60,963 nucleotides of DNA from Burkholderiales bacterium (GCA_029268225.1 JAJUGJ010000018.1:1-60963); one strand, 5' to 3'; shown: positions 11,690 to 23,350, counted from the first letter of the stretch. Program-made: numbers and translations. Notes: generated by a model not told the origin, from the letters alone.

Positions 11690-13614
11690 GCCGCCTGTCC
11701 GAGCTCTGGCGTCGCCTGTTCCACCGCCCGCGCAAGCAGGGGCCGGCGGCCATGCCCACCATGCGCTACGCCACCAGCCCGCTGCTGGCCTCGCGCACCC
11801 CCGTGTGGCGCGTGAAGTTCCTCATTGGTGGCATTGGCCTGGGCTTCGCCGTGCTGATCGGGCGCGCCGCCTGGATCCAGATCATCCACAACGACTTCTT
11901 TCAGCAGCAGGGCGCCAACCGCTACGAGCGTCGCATCGAGCTGCAGGCCAACCGCGGGCGCATCCTCGACCGCAATGGCGAACTGCTGGCGTCGAGCGTG
12001 CCGTCGCCTTCGCTGTGGGCCATCCCCAAGGACCTCAAGGCCACGCCTGAACAGGTTCGTGAGCTGGCCCGTCTGCTGAACATGCCGCAGGCTGACCTGC
12101 AAAAGCGACTGAAGTCCAATCCCAACTTTGTCTGGCTGCGCCGCAAGGTGGACGACGAGGTCGCGCAGTCGGTGGCCGCGCTCAAGATCAAGGGCGTGTA
12201 CGAGTTGCGCGAGTGGAAGCGCCAGTACCCCGAAGGCGAGGCCGCGGCCCATGTGGTCGGCTTCACCAACATCGAAGACGAGGGCCAGGAAGGCATCGAG
12301 CTGGCCTACCAGAACCAGCTGGCCGGCCGCGATGGCTCGCGCCACGTGATCAAGGACCGCCTGGGCCGTGCGGTGGAGTCGGTGGGCGAGCTGGTGCCGG
12401 CCGAAGACGGCCAGGCGGTGCAGCTCTCGCTGGACGCGAAGATCCAGTTTTACGCTTACCAGAGCATCCGCGATGCCGTGAAGCTGCACAAGGCCAAGGC
12501 TGGCAGTGTGGTCGTGCTCGACGCCGTGCGTGGCGAGGTGCTGGCGCTGGCCAACGTGCCCAGCTACACCCCGGAAGACCGCCGCAACCTGACGGGGGCG
12601 CAGTTGCGCAACCGCGCGCTGACCGACACCTTCGAGCCCGGCTCGACCATGAAGCCCATCACGGTCGCGCTGGCCCTGGAGACCCGGCGTGTGCGGCCGA
12701 CCACCGTGCTGGAAACGGCCTCGGGGCGCTTCACCATCGACGGTTCGACCATCTCGGACACCCACCCGAAGGGCGACCTCACGGTGGCCCAGGTCATCCA
12801 GAAGTCCAGCAACGTCGGCACGGCCAAGATGGCCTTGATGATGCAGCCGCGGGAGATGTGGGAGATGTTCTCCGCCGTGGGCTTGGGCAAGAAGCCGCAG
12901 TTGGGCTTCCCCGGCGCGGTCACCGGCCGCTTGCGTCCGTACAAATCGTGGCGGCGCATCGAGCAGGTCACGATGAGCTACGGGTACGGCCTCTCCTCCA
13001 GCCTGTTCCAGATTGCGCAGGCGTACACGATCTTTGCCTCCGATGGAGAGTTGATCCCCATGACCATGATCAAACGGGATCAAGGGGAGGGAGAGCGGCC
13101 GCCGCTCACTGCCGAGGGCGATGGCCCTCGTCCCACGCTTGCCTTCAAGACCGCTTTCCGACCGGAGGCGGTCGCGTCACATCCGGCCCCTGGCAACGAC
13201 GCCGATCTCGTGCCCGTGCGGGGCACCCGCGTGATCTCGCCCGAAACGGCGCGTGCGGTGCGCGAGATGTTGCAGTTGTCCACCGGCCCTGGCGGCACGG
13301 CACCGAAAGCCCAGACCCTCGGTTACAGCGTGGGCGGCAAGACGGGCACAGCGCACAAGCAGGAAGGTCGCGGCTATGCCAGCAACAAGTATCGCTCGTG
13401 GTTCGTGGGCATTGCCCCCATCAGCCAGCCGCGCATTGTCGTGGCGGTGATGGTGGACGAGCCCAGCAATGGCATGTACTACGGTGGCCTGGTGGCCGCC
13501 CCGGTGTTCAGTCAGGTCGTTCAGCAGACGCTCAAGCGTCTGAACGTCTTGCCCGACATCGAGGTGCAGTCCCAGATCATCTCGAACGAGCCCGGCGAGG
13601 TGGAGAGTTTCTGA
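11686..13614 (+). CDS. ftsI: Septal peptidoglycan transpeptidase FtsI (PBP3)
   Basis: A 642-residue class B penicillin-binding protein that crosslinks septal peptidoglycan with FtsW. One membrane helix lies at about 43-65, a pedestal domain (RGRILDRNGELLASS) next, and the transpeptidase domain from about 250. Active-site motifs are intact: nucleophile Ser320 in PGSTMKP, SSN at 374-376, KTG at 552-554. Residues about 465-511 (KRDQGEGERPP through DADLVPVRG) form a charged, Pro-rich insertion between the conserved IPMTMIKRD and RVISPETARAV, where most homologues have only a few residues. Overlaps ftsL by 4 nt and murE by 1 nt. Confidence 0.96.
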   Translation: MSRLSELWRRLFHRPRKQGPAAMPTMRYATSPLLASRTPVWRVKFLIGGIGLGFAVLIGRAAWIQIIHNDFFQQQGANRYERRIELQANRGRILDRNGELLASSVPSPSLWAIPKDLKATPEQVRELARLLNMPQADLQKRLKSNPNFVWLRRKVDDEVAQSVAALKIKGVYELREWKRQYPEGEAAAHVVGFTNIEDEGQEGIELAYQNQLAGRDGSRHVIKDRLGRAVESVGELVPAEDGQAVQLSLDAKIQFYAYQSIRDAVKLHKAKAGSVVVLDAVRGEVLALANVPSYTPEDRRNLTGAQLRNRALTDTFEPGSTMKPITVALALETRRVRPTTVLETASGRFTIDGSTISDTHPKGDLTVAQVIQKSSNVGTAKMALMMQPREMWEMFSAVGLGKKPQLGFPGAVTGRLRPYKSWRRIEQVTMSYGYGLSSSLFQIAQAYTIFASDGELIPMTMIKRDQGEGERPPLTAEGDGPRPTLAFKTAFRPEAVASHPAPGNDADLVPVRGTRVISPETARAVREMLQLSTGPGGTAPKAQTLGYSVGGKTGTAHKQEGRGYASNKYRSWFVGIAPISQPRIVVAVMVDEPSNGMYYGGLVAAPVFSQVVQQTLKRLNVLPDIEVQSQIISNEPGEVESF

Positions 13615-15134
13615 TGAGCCAACCGCTTCTTCATTTGTCTGACACGGCCGAGGCTCTGGCCTGGTTGCGTGCCCAGGGTGTGAGCACCTTGACCGTCGAC
13701 AGCCGTCAGATCGCCGCAGGCGCCGACGTCGGTGTGGGCTTCATCGCCTGGCCCGGCGCGGCCCGGGATGGCCGTGCATTTGTGGCGCAGGCCCTGAGCC
13801 AGGGCGCCCGCGCCTGCCTGGTCGAGGCCGAGGGTGTGGAGGCTTTCGGGTTTGACGACACCCGCGTGGCCGCCGTTTCTGGTCTCAAGGCCCGCAGCGC
13901 CGAGATCGCCCACGGCTTCTACGGTGAGCCCAGTGCAAGCCTGCAGGTGGTGGCCGTGACCGGTACCAATGGCAAGACCTCGACATCGTGGTGGACGGCC
14001 CAGGCGCTGTCGGCCGTGGGCCTGCCGTGCGGCGTGGTCGGTACGCTGGGCGTGGGCGAGGTGGGCGCCGTGGTGCACACCGGCCTGACCACCCAGGACC
14101 CGATCACCTTGCACGCCACCTTCCGCCGCTTTGTCGATCAGGGTCTCAAGGCTGCGGCCATCGAGGCTTCGTCGATCGGCATCGAGGAGTTGCGCCTGCA
14201 TGCCACCCACATCGCGGTGGCCCAGTTCACCAACTTCACGCAAGACCACCTCGACTACCACGAGAGCATGGAAGCCTATTGGCTGGCCAAGCGCGCGCTG
14301 TTCGACTGGCCTGGCCTGAGGGCGGCAGTCATCAACCAGGATGACCCAATGGGGCAGGGCCTGGCCGATCACGCGCGCAGCCGCCACCTCGACGTCTGGA
14401 CCTATGGCTTGCAAGGCCCGGTGCGCCTGGAGGCTCAGGATCTGAGCTATGAGGTGCAAGGGGTGCGCTTCACCGTGGTCGAGCGTTCACCCTCCTTGCA
14501 TGACATCGTGGCCCGCGCCGTGGTGCACGCCCCCGTGATTGGCAGCTTCAATGTCTCCAATCTCCTGGCCGTGCTGGGTGCCTTGCGCGCCCAGGGCGTG
14601 TCCCTGGCCGACGCCGTTCAGGCCTGCAGCGGCCTGCAGCCCGTGCCAGGCCGCATGCAACTGGTGCCCGCGCAAGCCCGGCAGCCCTTGGTGCTAGTGG
14701 ACTACGCCCACACGCCCGATGCCTTGCTGAAGGCCTTGAACGCCTTGCGGCCGGTGGCCGAAGCCCGTGGTGGCAAGCTGTGGTGCGTGTTCGGCTGCGG
14801 CGGCGACCGCGACCCGATCAAGCGCCCGATGATGGGGGCTGTCGCCGAGCAGTACGCCGACCAGGTCGTGCTGACCAGCGACAACCCGCGCAGCGAATCC
14901 CCGGCCTTCATCCTGTCGCAGATTCTGGCAGGGGTGGCCGGCCGTGACCGCGTGGACGTGATCGATGACCGCCGGGAGGCCATCCGCTACGCCCTGAGCG
15001 AAGCGGCGGGCGCCGACGTGGTGCTGCTGGCCGGCAAGGGCCATGAGGCTACGCAGGAAGTGGCCGGTGTCAAAACCCCTTTCAGTGATGTGGACGAGGC
15101 CGTGGCCGCCCTGATGCAGCGAGGTGCCGCATGA
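13614..15134 (+). CDS. murE: UDP-MurNAc-tripeptide synthetase MurE
   Basis: Cytoplasmic ligase that adds meso-diaminopimelate to UDP-MurNAc-L-Ala-D-Glu. It has 506 residues in the usual three Mur-ligase domains: N-terminal UDP-binding domain with TVDSRQIAAGDVGVGF-like layout, ATP-binding VTGTNGKTSTS (Lys121), TTQDP, and C-terminal DYAHTPDALLKAL, GCGGDRDPIKRP. DNPRSESP is the DAP-selective signature. The ATG at 13614 overlaps the ftsI stop by 1 nt and starts MSQPLLHLSD; the frame stays open far upstream inside ftsI, but that part is not protein-like. ATGA overlap with murF. Confidence 0.97.
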   Translation: MSQPLLHLSDTAEALAWLRAQGVSTLTVDSRQIAAGADVGVGFIAWPGAARDGRAFVAQALSQGARACLVEAEGVEAFGFDDTRVAAVSGLKARSAEIAHGFYGEPSASLQVVAVTGTNGKTSTSWWTAQALSAVGLPCGVVGTLGVGEVGAVVHTGLTTQDPITLHATFRRFVDQGLKAAAIEASSIGIEELRLHATHIAVAQFTNFTQDHLDYHESMEAYWLAKRALFDWPGLRAAVINQDDPMGQGLADHARSRHLDVWTYGLQGPVRLEAQDLSYEVQGVRFTVVERSPSLHDIVARAVVHAPVIGSFNVSNLLAVLGALRAQGVSLADAVQACSGLQPVPGRMQLVPAQARQPLVLVDYAHTPDALLKALNALRPVAEARGGKLWCVFGCGGDRDPIKRPMMGAVAEQYADQVVLTSDNPRSESPAFILSQILAGVAGRDRVDVIDDRREAIRYALSEAAGADVVLLAGKGHEATQEVAGVKTPFSDVDEAVAALMQRGAA

Positions 15135-16549
15135 GCGCACCGATGATGAACTTGGGCCTGGCCCAAAGCTTGTTGCCCGATGCCGTGCTGACTGGCGATC
15201 CGGCCACGCCGATCACCCGCGTGCACACCGATACGCGCACCCTGCAAGCCGGCGACCTGTTCGTGGCCCTGCGTGGTGAGCGCTATGACGCACATGACTT
15301 TCTGCCCCAGGTGGCGCAGTCCGGCGCGGCCGCGGTGATGGGTCAGCGCGGTGTGGCCGAGTGCGGTCTGCCCGGCCTGACCGTGAGCGACTCGCGCGCC
15401 GCCTTGGGCTGGCTGGCCGCTGGCTGGCGTGCCCGCTTCGAGATGCCGCTGATCGGGGTCACCGGCAGCAATGGCAAGACCACGGTCACGCAGATGATCG
15501 CGGCCGTCTTGCGCACCTGGATGGCCTCGCAAGGCGATGCCGACGCGGCCCTGGCCACGGCGGGCAATTTCAACAACGACATTGGCGTGCCCTTGACCCT
15601 GCTGCGCCTGCGCGAGGGCATGCACCGCTGTGCCGTGGTCGAGTTGGGCATGAACCACCCCGGTGAAATCGCACAGCTGGCCGCCTTGGCCGCACCGACC
15701 GTGGGTCTGGTCAACAACGCCCAGCGCGAGCACCAGGAGTTCATGCACACGGTCGAAGCCGTGGCGCGTGAGAACGGTGCCGTGCTGCAGTCCCTGTCGC
15801 GTGATGGCGTGGCGGTCTTTCCAGCCGACGACGCTTACACACCAGTGTGGCGTGAACTGGCCCAAGGCCACCGTGTCATCGACTTCGCCACCGACGGCGA
15901 GGCCGCGGTCACGCTGGGCTCGGCCGAGTGGGTGGCCGAGCCCACGCCCCATTGGCAGCTGCGCGTGCACACGCCCATGGGTGAGGCCGCGTTCAGCCTG
16001 CACATGGCTGGTCAACACAATGTGCGCAACGCCCTGGCGGCCACTGCCGCTGCGCTGGGCGCGGGCGTGCCATTGGCGCTGATTGCCCAAGGCCTGCAGG
16101 CCTTCGAGCCCGTCAAGGGCCGTTCGCAGCTGCGCTCGCTCAGCCTGCACGCCCGTGCGATCACGCTGGTGGACGACAGCTACAACGCCAACCCCGACTC
16201 CGTGCGCGCCGCCATCGACATGCTGGCTGGCCTGCCGGGCCCGCACTGGCTGGTGCTGGGTGACATGGGCGAAGTGGGCTCACAAGGCCCGGCTTTCCAT
16301 GCCGAGGTGGGGCAGTACGCCCGCGAGCGCGGCATCGAACACGTCTGGACGGCCGGCGAGCTGTGCGCCCATGCGGCGCAGGCCTATGGCCCGTCTGCCC
16401 GTCATTTCCGCAGTGGTGCCGACATCGTCGCCGCCCTGCCCACGCCAGACCAGGCTCCCGTGGTGGGCTCGGTGCTGGTCAAAGGTTCTCGATTCATGAA
16501 GATGGAACAAGTTGTCGCCGCCCTGACTGGAGGTGCCCATGCTGCTTAA
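15131..16549 (+). CDS. murF: UDP-MurNAc-pentapeptide synthetase MurF
   Basis: Adds D-Ala-D-Ala to the UDP-MurNAc-tripeptide, the last cytoplasmic step of precursor synthesis. A 472-residue Mur ligase with [22 protein letters not shown]-binding [13 protein letters not shown] (Lys116), [10 protein letters not shown], and [16 protein letters not shown]. The dipeptide substrate comes from Ddl, encoded in the same cluster. It overlaps murE by 4 nt and extends 11 nt into mraY. Confidence 0.97.
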   Translation: MSAPMMNLGLAQSLLPDAVLTGDPATPITRVHTDTRTLQAGDLFVALRGERYDAHDFLPQVAQSGAAAVMGQRGVAECGLPGLTVSDSRAALGWLAAGWRARFEMPLIGVTGSNGKTTVTQMIAAVLRTWMASQGDADAALATAGNFNNDIGVPLTLLRLREGMHRCAVVELGMNHPGEIAQLAALAAPTVGLVNNAQREHQEFMHTVEAVARENGAVLQSLSRDGVAVFPADDAYTPVWRELAQGHRVIDFATDGEAAVTLGSAEWVAEPTPHWQLRVHTPMGEAAFSLHMAGQHNVRNALAATAAALGAGVPLALIAQGLQAFEPVKGRSQLRSLSLHARAITLVDDSYNANPDSVRAAIDMLAGLPGPHWLVLGDMGEVGSQGPAFHAEVGQYARERGIEHVWTAGELCAHAAQAYGPSARHFRSGADIVAALPTPDQAPVVGSVLVKGSRFMKMEQVVAALTGGAHAA

Positions 16550-17717
16550 TTTGGCCATGTGGCTGCAGGGCCTCAATCCCGAGTGGGGCTTCCTGCGTGT
16601 CTTCCAGTACCTGACCTTCCGCGCCACGATGGCCGCGGTCACGGCCCTGCTGATCGGGCTGGTGTTGGGGCCGTTCGTGATCCGCAAGCTCACCGAGCTC
16701 AAAGTCGGTCAGCCGATCCGTGAATACGGGATGCAGACCCACCTGGCCAAGCGCGGCACGCCCACCATGGGTGGGGCGCTGATCCTGCTGGCGATCGGCC
16801 TGTCGACGCTGCTGTGGTTCGACTGGGCCAACCGCTTCGTCTGGATCGTGATGATCGTGACGACCGGCTTTGGTGCCATCGGCTGGGTCGATGACTGGCG
16901 CAAGGTCGTGCTCAAGGACCCCGAGGGCATGCGCTCGCGCGAGAAGTATTTCTGGCAGTCGGTGATCGGTCTGTTCGCCGCCATCTACCTGGCCTTCAAC
17001 GTGTCCGAGGTCAATGCACTGCGTGTGCTGGAGTTGTTTGCCAACTGGGTGGCTTCGGGCTTCTCCAACGAGTTGCCGCCCAAGGCCGACCTGATCGTGC
17101 CCTTCTTCAAGACCATCAGCTACCCGCTGGGCGTGTGGGGCTTCATCGTGCTGACCTACATCGTCATCGTGGGCACCAGCAACGCCGTCAACTTGACCGA
17201 TGGTCTCGACGGCCTGGCCATCATGCCGGTGGTCATGGTCTCGGGCGCGCTGGGCATCTTTGCCTACGTCACGGGCAACGCCGTGTTTGCCAAGTACCTG
17301 CAACTGCCGCACATCCCTGGTGCGGGTGAGTTGCTGGTGTTCTGCGCGGCGCTGTCCGGCGCGGGCCTGGCCTTCCTGTGGTTCAACGCCTACCCGGCCC
17401 AGGTCTTCATGGGCGACGTCGGTGCGCTGGCTCTGGGCGGCGCCTTGGGCACCATCGCCGTCATCGTGCGTCAGGAAATCGTGCTGGCCTTCATGGGCGG
17501 CGTGTTCGTGGTCGAGGCCCTGTCGGTCATGGCCCAGGTCAGCTACTTCAAGTACACGAAGCGCAAGTATGGCGAAGGTCGCCGCATCCTGCTGATGGCG
17601 CCGCTGCACCACCACTTCGAAAAATCCGGCTGGAAAGAAACGCAGGTCGTGGTCCGCTTCTGGATCATCACCATGCTGCTGTGCCTGCTGGGCCTGTCCA
17701 CCCTCAAGCTGCGCTGA
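16539..17717 (+). CDS. mraY: Phospho-MurNAc-pentapeptide transferase MraY
   Basis: Integral membrane enzyme that moves phospho-MurNAc-pentapeptide to undecaprenyl phosphate, making lipid I. A 392-residue protein with about ten membrane segments and the family motifs [40 protein letters not shown] and the histidine cluster [13 protein letters not shown]. The ATG at 16539 is chosen over the GTG at 16533 because a GGAGG box at 16529-16533 has correct spacing only for the ATG. It starts inside the end of murF and ends 9 nt before murD. Confidence 0.97.
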   Translation: MLLNLAMWLQGLNPEWGFLRVFQYLTFRATMAAVTALLIGLVLGPFVIRKLTELKVGQPIREYGMQTHLAKRGTPTMGGALILLAIGLSTLLWFDWANRFVWIVMIVTTGFGAIGWVDDWRKVVLKDPEGMRSREKYFWQSVIGLFAAIYLAFNVSEVNALRVLELFANWVASGFSNELPPKADLIVPFFKTISYPLGVWGFIVLTYIVIVGTSNAVNLTDGLDGLAIMPVVMVSGALGIFAYVTGNAVFAKYLQLPHIPGAGELLVFCAALSGAGLAFLWFNAYPAQVFMGDVGALALGGALGTIAVIVRQEIVLAFMGGVFVVEALSVMAQVSYFKYTKRKYGEGRRILLMAPLHHHFEKSGWKETQVVVRFWIITMLLCLLGLSTLKLR

Positions 17718-17726
17718 GCGAACGCC

Positions 17727-19556
17727 ATGCACTACCTTCGTGACCTCACCGTGCTGATCCTGGGTCTGGGTGACTCGGGCCTGGCCATGGCGCGCTGGTG
17801 CGCCCGGTGCGGTGCCCATGTGCGTGTGGCCGACACGCGTGCGACGCCTCCGCAGGCTGGCACCCTGGCCGCTGACGTGCCCGGTGCCACGCTGCACCAT
17901 GGCCTGGATGTGGCCTTGCTCGACGGTGTGAACCTGGTGCTCAAGAGCCCGGGCCTGATGCCCAATGCACCCGATGTGGCCGCCCTGACGGCGCGTGCCG
18001 ATGCGCTGGGCATCCCGGTGCGCGGTGAGCTGTCGTTGTTTGCCTCGGCGCTGGCCGACCTGAAGACCGACCTGGGCTATGCGCCCAAGGTGGTGGCCAT
18101 CACCGGCACCAACGGCAAGACCACGACGACGTCCCTGACGGCACAACTCATTGAGCGTGCCGGGCTGCGCGTGGGCCTGGCTGGCAACATCGGTCCGACC
18201 TTGCTGGACACGCTGCGCGTGGCGCTGGACGCTGAACCGCCTCGTGAACCGGTCGCTGAGCAGACTGAGTTGAATTTCGACGGGGCTCAAACTGCCCTCC
18301 CTGCCGAGGTGGAAGCAGCGTCGGCCGAGGCGCTGGCCGAGCCCGATCTGGGTGAAGGTGAGGCCGTGTCCGAGGTTCCGGGGGCCGCCGAATCCGGTTC
18401 GTCCGAAGTTGCCGTATCAGGCGACGAGGACGCGAGCGTGTCGGCCCCCTTGAGCGAAGAGGCCGACGCACCCCTGGTCGAGCTGACCCCGCCGCCACCG
18501 GCTGCACCGACCTTCGAGGTCCTGCCCGAAGCCTGGGTGCTGGAGTTGTCGAGCTTCCAGTTGGACGGTGTGAGCAACTTCGAGCCCGACGCGGCCGTGG
18601 TGCTCAACATCACGCAGGATCACCTGGACTGGCACGGCTCGATGGCCGCCTATGCCGGTGCCAAAGCCCGCATCTACGGCAAGCAGGCCGTGATGGTGAT
18701 CAACCGCGACGACCCCGAAGTGGCTGCCATGGTGCCGCCGCCCGAGGTCATCAAGTCGGGTGTCCGTGGCCGTCCTGCCAAGCTGGTGCACCGTCAGGTG
18801 GTGCGCTTCGGACTGGACATGCCCCAGCATCCGGGCGACTTTGGTCTGGTGACCGAGTCCGGCATGGCCTGGCTGGTGCGCGCCCGCGAGGCCGATCCCA
18901 CGGTCAAGCTCAAAAAGGGCGAGCAGCACGAGATCATCCTGCAGCGCCTGATGCCCGCTGACGCCCTGCGCATCCGTGGTCGCCACAACGCGTCCAACGC
19001 CCTGGCCGCTCTGGCGCTGGCCACGGCCATCGGTTGCCCCTTGGCGCCGATGCTGCATGGTCTGCGCGAGTACCGGGGTGAGCCGCACCGTGTGGAGCAC
19101 GTCACCACCGTCGGCGGGGTCGATGCCATCGACGATTCCAAGGGCACCAATGTGGGTGCCACGGTGGCGGCCTTGCTGGGCCTGGGCGCCGACCTGGCCC
19201 CCGGCAAGCTGGTGGTCATCCTGGGTGGCGATGGCAAGGGCCAGGACTTCGGTCCGCTGGCCGAGCCAGTGGGGCGCTTTGCCCGCGCTGTGGCCTTGAT
19301 CGGTCAGGATGCACCGGCCCTGCAGACCGTGCTGGCTGACGTGCGCACGCCCGCGGGCGAGCCCCTGCCGATGGTGCGTCACGACAGCCTGGAGGACGCC
19401 ACCCGTTGGGCTTTCGAACAGGCGCTGACCGGTGACGCCGTGCTGCTGAGCCCAGCTTGCGCGAGCCTGGACATGTTCCGCAACTACGCTCACCGCGCCG
19501 AAGTGTTCGTCAACACCGTGCGTGAACTGGCCATCGAGCGGGGAGACATGGCATGA
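17727..19556 (+). CDS. murD: UDP-MurNAc-L-Ala:D-Glu ligase MurD, with long acidic insertion
   Basis: Adds D-glutamate to UDP-MurNAc-L-Ala. Its 609 residues compare with about 440-500 in most MurD proteins. Core motifs are intact: [33 protein letters not shown] (Lys131), [53 protein letters not shown]. Extra length is mainly about residues 169-265, a low-complexity acidic Ala/Glu/Ser/Pro stretch (18231-18521) placed between GNIG and the LELSSFQ strand; a second smaller insertion (about residues 345-405) precedes the LRIRGRHN motif. The frame is unbroken and codon use is like the neighbours, so both seem to be real protein. ATGA overlap with ftsW. Confidence 0.95.
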   Translation: MHYLRDLTVLILGLGDSGLAMARWCARCGAHVRVADTRATPPQAGTLAADVPGATLHHGLDVALLDGVNLVLKSPGLMPNAPDVAALTARADALGIPVRGELSLFASALADLKTDLGYAPKVVAITGTNGKTTTTSLTAQLIERAGLRVGLAGNIGPTLLDTLRVALDAEPPREPVAEQTELNFDGAQTALPAEVEAASAEALAEPDLGEGEAVSEVPGAAESGSSEVAVSGDEDASVSAPLSEEADAPLVELTPPPPAAPTFEVLPEAWVLELSSFQLDGVSNFEPDAAVVLNITQDHLDWHGSMAAYAGAKARIYGKQAVMVINRDDPEVAAMVPPPEVIKSGVRGRPAKLVHRQVVRFGLDMPQHPGDFGLVTESGMAWLVRAREADPTVKLKKGEQHEIILQRLMPADALRIRGRHNASNALAALALATAIGCPLAPMLHGLREYRGEPHRVEHVTTVGGVDAIDDSKGTNVGATVAALLGLGADLAPGKLVVILGGDGKGQDFGPLAEPVGRFARAVALIGQDAPALQTVLADVRTPAGEPLPMVRHDSLEDATRWAFEQALTGDAVLLSPACASLDMFRNYAHRAEVFVNTVRELAIERGDMA

Positions 19557-20830
19557 GCCAGTCCAACGTCCGCCGCATGCCCTGGACAGCCCTGATGGAG
19601 GCCGTGCGCGCCCGTCTCGGCCGGGGCTCGGCCGACGTCGTCGGCAGCTTGCCCGTGCGTGACTATGTGAATGTCAATGCCGGTCAGCCGACACGGATGA
19701 TGGGTTTTGACCAGGCCTTGGTCTGGGTCACCTTGGCGTTGATGTTGCTGGGTTTGGTGATGGTGTACTCCGCCACGATCGCTTTGCCGGACAGCCCGCG
19801 CTTTGCGAACTACACGCCGACCTTCTTCCTGCAGCGCCATCTGATTTCGCTCGTCATGGCGATCGCCCTGGCGGCGGTCGTCACGCAGATCCCGATGTCC
19901 AGCTGGGAGCGCCTGGCGCGGCCCTTGTTCGTCGTGTCCCTGGTCCTGTTGGTGTTGGTGCTGATCCCGGGCATTGGCAAGGTGGTCTATGGCGCGCGGC
20001 GCTGGCTGCCGCTGGGCATCATGAACTTTCAGCCGTCCGAGTTGGCCAAGCTGGCCATCGTGCTGTACGCGTCCGACTACATGGTGCGCAAGATGGACGT
20101 GAAGGAAAACTTCGTGCAGGCCGTCTATCCCATGGCCTTGGCCGTGGGGCTGGTGGGCGTGCTGCTGCTCGCCGAGCCTGACATGGGCGCTTTCATGGTG
20201 ATCGCGACGATCGCCATGGCCATCCTCTTCCTCGGTGGTGTGAATGGCCGCATGTTCGCCTTGATCACTGCGGTGCTGCTGGGTGCCTTTGGCCTGATGA
20301 TTTCGCTGAGCCCGTGGCGGCGCGAGCGCATTTTTGCCTACCTCGACCCCTGGTCCGAAGAGAACGCCCTGGGCAAGGCCTACCAGCTCACCCACTCGCT
20401 GATCGCATTCGGCCGGGGCGAGATCTTTGGCGAAGGCCTGGGCTCCAGTCTGGAGAAGCTCCACTACCTGCCCGAGGCCCACACCGACTTCCTGCTCGCG
20501 GTGATCGGCGAAGAACTCGGCTTCATCGGCGTCTCGGCCGTCATCCTGACCTTCTTCTGGCTGGTGGTGCGTCTGTTCAACATCGGCCGCCAGGCCATCG
20601 CGCTGGACCGGGTGTTTTCGGGCCTGGTCTCGCAAGGCGTGGCGGTGTGGATGGGTGGCCAGGGTTTCATCAACATGGGCGTGAACCTGGGCGTGTTGCC
20701 CACCAAGGGGCTGACGCTGCCGCTGATGAGCTTCGGCGGTTCGGGCCTGCTGCTCAACGCCATTGCGCTGGCCATTTGCTTGAGGGTGGACATGGAGAAT
20801 CGCCAACTCATGAGGGGAGGGCGCGCATGA
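19553..20830 (+). CDS. ftsW: Septal peptidoglycan polymerase FtsW
   Basis: SEDS-family glycosyltransferase that polymerises lipid II at the septum with FtsI. It has 425 residues and about ten membrane helices starting near residue 55, after a cytoplasmic N-terminal tail of about 50 residues. SEDS signatures are [42 protein letters not shown], the extracellular loop with [39 protein letters not shown], and [16 protein letters not shown] overlaps join it to murD and murG. Confidence 0.97.
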   Translation: MSQSNVRRMPWTALMEAVRARLGRGSADVVGSLPVRDYVNVNAGQPTRMMGFDQALVWVTLALMLLGLVMVYSATIALPDSPRFANYTPTFFLQRHLISLVMAIALAAVVTQIPMSSWERLARPLFVVSLVLLVLVLIPGIGKVVYGARRWLPLGIMNFQPSELAKLAIVLYASDYMVRKMDVKENFVQAVYPMALAVGLVGVLLLAEPDMGAFMVIATIAMAILFLGGVNGRMFALITAVLLGAFGLMISLSPWRRERIFAYLDPWSEENALGKAYQLTHSLIAFGRGEIFGEGLGSSLEKLHYLPEAHTDFLLAVIGEELGFIGVSAVILTFFWLVVRLFNIGRQAIALDRVFSGLVSQGVAVWMGGQGFINMGVNLGVLPTKGLTLPLMSFGGSGLLLNAIALAICLRVDMENRQLMRGGRA

Positions 20831-21942
20831 GCACGACCGCTCGTCACCTCGTCATCATGGCGGCCGGCACCGGCGGCCACATCATGCCCGGCCTGGCCGT
20901 GGCCGATGAGATGAAGCGCCGCGGCTGGACCGTGAGCTGGCTGGGCACCGAAGGTGGCATGGAAAACCGGCTGGTGCCGCCCACGGGCATCCCGCTGGAC
21001 ACCATCTCCTTCAATGGCCTGCGCGGCAAGGGTGCCAAGGGCGCGCTGCTGGGCGGCTTCAAGCTGCTCAAGGGCTTTGCCGAGTGCGCCCGCATCCTCA
21101 AAGCCCGTCAGGCTTCGGCGGTGCTGGGCATGGGCGGCTATGTGTGCTTCCCCGGTGGCCTGATGGCCAAGGCCCGTGGCTTGCCGCTGGTGATGGTCAA
21201 CGCCGATGCGGCCCTGCTGCTGAGCAACAAGGCGCTCCTGCCTATGACGAACGTGCTGGCCTGTGGTTTCGACGGCCCGGCCGCGCAGCACAATGTGGCC
21301 CGTGTCACCGGCAATCCCGTGCGTGCCGAGATCGAGGCCATCGCGCCGCCGGCCGAGCGCTTTGCCGGCCGCACCGGTCCGCTGCGTGTGCTGGTTGTCG
21401 GTGGCAGCCTCGGAGCCCGTGCGCTCAACGAGGTCGTGCCCCAGGCCCTGGCCCTGATCCCGGCCGAGCAACGTCCCCGCATCACCCACCAGACCGGCAT
21501 GGCCAATCTGGAAGCGGTGAAGGCCAGCTACGTGCAAGCCGGCCTCAACCCGGCCACCGATGCCGAGGTGCTGCCCTTCATCAACAACATGGCCCAGCGT
21601 CTGGCCGACTGTGACGTCATCGTCTGCCGGGCTGGGGCCATCACGGTGAGCGAGCTGTGTGCCGCAGGCGTGCCCAGCGTGTTGATCCCGCTGGTGGTGT
21701 CGACCACCGCGCACCAGCGCGACAACGCCGAGTACATGGCCGGGCATGGCGCGGCCGTGCACCTGCCGCAGGCCGAACTGTCGGCGGCGTCCCTGGCGCA
21801 GCGCTTGCAGGGTCTGCAGCGCTCTGAATTGCTGGCCATGGCCGAAAAGGCCCGTGGTCTGGCCCGTCTCCAATCGGCCGCCGCGGTGGCCGATGCCATC
21901 GAAGAAAACGTGAAACCCTCTACTGCAAAGGCGGCCCCATGA
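20827..21942 (+). CDS. murG: UDP-GlcNAc transferase MurG (lipid II synthesis)
   Basis: Peripheral inner-membrane glycosyltransferase (GT28) that adds GlcNAc to lipid I to make lipid II. A 371-residue protein with the glycine-rich loops GTGGHIMPG (14-22) and [31 protein letters not shown], the [22 protein letters not shown] donor site, and [14 protein letters not shown]. The ATG at 20827 overlaps the ftsW stop. The frame is open for 500 nt upstream, but that stretch lies antiregister inside ftsW. ATGA overlap with murC. Confidence 0.97.
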   Translation: MSTTARHLVIMAAGTGGHIMPGLAVADEMKRRGWTVSWLGTEGGMENRLVPPTGIPLDTISFNGLRGKGAKGALLGGFKLLKGFAECARILKARQASAVLGMGGYVCFPGGLMAKARGLPLVMVNADAALLLSNKALLPMTNVLACGFDGPAAQHNVARVTGNPVRAEIEAIAPPAERFAGRTGPLRVLVVGGSLGARALNEVVPQALALIPAEQRPRITHQTGMANLEAVKASYVQAGLNPATDAEVLPFINNMAQRLADCDVIVCRAGAITVSELCAAGVPSVLIPLVVSTTAHQRDNAEYMAGHGAAVHLPQAELSAASLAQRLQGLQRSELLAMAEKARGLARLQSAAAVADAIEENVKPSTAKAAP

Positions 21943-23348
21943 AGCATGCCGTCAAGAACATCCATTTCGTGGGCATTGGTGGCGCCGGCATGAGCGGCAT
22001 CGCCGAGATCCTGCACAACCTGGGCTACGTGGTCTCGGGCTCCGACCAGGCCGACAGCGCGACCTCGCGCCGCCTGGCCTCGCTGGGCATCCGCGTCCAT
22101 GTGGGCCATGACGCCGCGCACATCGAAGGCGCTGAGGCGGTGGTCACCTCTACGGCGGTGAAGGGCGACAACCCCGAGGTGATCGCCGCACGCGCCAAGC
22201 GCATCCCCGTGGTGCCGCGCGCCGTGATGCTGGCCGAGCTGATGCGCCTGCGCAAAGGCATCGCGATCGCCGGCACGCACGGCAAGACCACGACCACCTC
22301 GCTGGTCACCGACATCCTGACCGAAGCCGGGGTGGACCCGACCTTCGTGATCGGCGGCAAGCTGCACAGCGCCGGGGCCAACTCGGCACTGGGCAAGGGC
22401 GAGTTCATCGTGGTCGAGGCCGACGAGTCGGATGCTTCTTTCCTGAACCTGATGCCCGTGCTGTCGGTGGTGACGAACATCGACGCCGACCACATGGAGA
22501 CCTACGGCCACGACTTCGCTCGCCTCAAGCAGGCCTTCGTGGACTTCCTGCACCGCATGCCCTTCTACGGCTCGGCCATCCTGTGTGGTGACGACCCCGG
22601 CGTGCGTTCCATCATCCCGATGGTGTCGCGCCCCGTGATCACCTACGGCTTCGGTGAAGACGCCCAGGTGCGCGCGGTCGATGTCGAGGCCTTGCCCGGT
22701 GGCCAGATGCGCTTCACCGTGCAGCGCCGCAATGGCATCGTCATGCCCGACATGCAGGTCACCTTGAACCTGCCCGGCGTGCACAACGTACTCAACGCCC
22801 TGGCCGCCATCGCCGTGGCCACCGAGATCGAAGTGGCCGACGAGCCCATCATCCGCGCGCTCGGCGCCTTCACCGGCGTGGGCCGTCGCTTCCAGCGTTA
22901 TGGCGACCACCGTGCCGCCGATGGCGGTCGCTTCACGCTGATCGACGACTACGGCCATCACCCGGTCGAGATGGCCGCGGTCATCAATGCCGCACGTGGG
23001 GCCTTCCCCGGCCAGCGCCTGGTGCTGGCTTTCCAGCCGCACCGCTACACCCGCACGCGCGACTGCTTTGAAGACTTCGTCAAGGTGCTGGGCACCGCCG
23101 ATGCCGTGCTGTTGACCGAGGTGTACGCCGCTGGCGAGACGCCCATCGTCGCGGCCGATGCCCGTGCCCTGACCCGCGCGGTGCGTGTGGCCGGCAAGGT
23201 CGAGCCCGTCTTCGTGGACGACGTGAATGAATTGCCCGCAGCGATTGCCGCCAACACCCGAGACGGGGATGTGGTGATCTGCATGGGCGCCGGCTCGATC
23301 GGCGCCGTGGCCGGCAAGACCGCTGAACTGTTGAAGGACAAGAACTGA
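21939..23348 (+). CDS. murC: UDP-MurNAc:L-Ala ligase MurC
   Basis: Adds the first residue, L-alanine, to UDP-MurNAc. A 469-residue Mur ligase with the N-terminal dinucleotide-type loop [18 protein letters not shown]-binding [10 protein letters not shown] (Lys116), [49 protein letters not shown] and the C-terminal GAGSIG. Full length and ordinary in every respect. Followed by ddl after 2 nt. Confidence 0.97.
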   Translation: MKHAVKNIHFVGIGGAGMSGIAEILHNLGYVVSGSDQADSATSRRLASLGIRVHVGHDAAHIEGAEAVVTSTAVKGDNPEVIAARAKRIPVVPRAVMLAELMRLRKGIAIAGTHGKTTTTSLVTDILTEAGVDPTFVIGGKLHSAGANSALGKGEFIVVEADESDASFLNLMPVLSVVTNIDADHMETYGHDFARLKQAFVDFLHRMPFYGSAILCGDDPGVRSIIPMVSRPVITYGFGEDAQVRAVDVEALPGGQMRFTVQRRNGIVMPDMQVTLNLPGVHNVLNALAAIAVATEIEVADEPIIRALGAFTGVGRRFQRYGDHRAADGGRFTLIDDYGHHPVEMAAVINAARGAFPGQRLVLAFQPHRYTRTRDCFEDFVKVLGTADAVLLTEVYAAGETPIVAADARALTRAVRVAGKVEPVFVDDVNELPAAIAANTRDGDVVICMGAGSIGAVAGKTAELLKDKN

Positions 23349-23350
23349 TC

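Noticed and set aside
12213..13613. Very long open frame running into murE from inside ftsI
   Set aside because: It is a shadow in another frame of ftsI; MurE homology begins exactly at the ATG at 13614.
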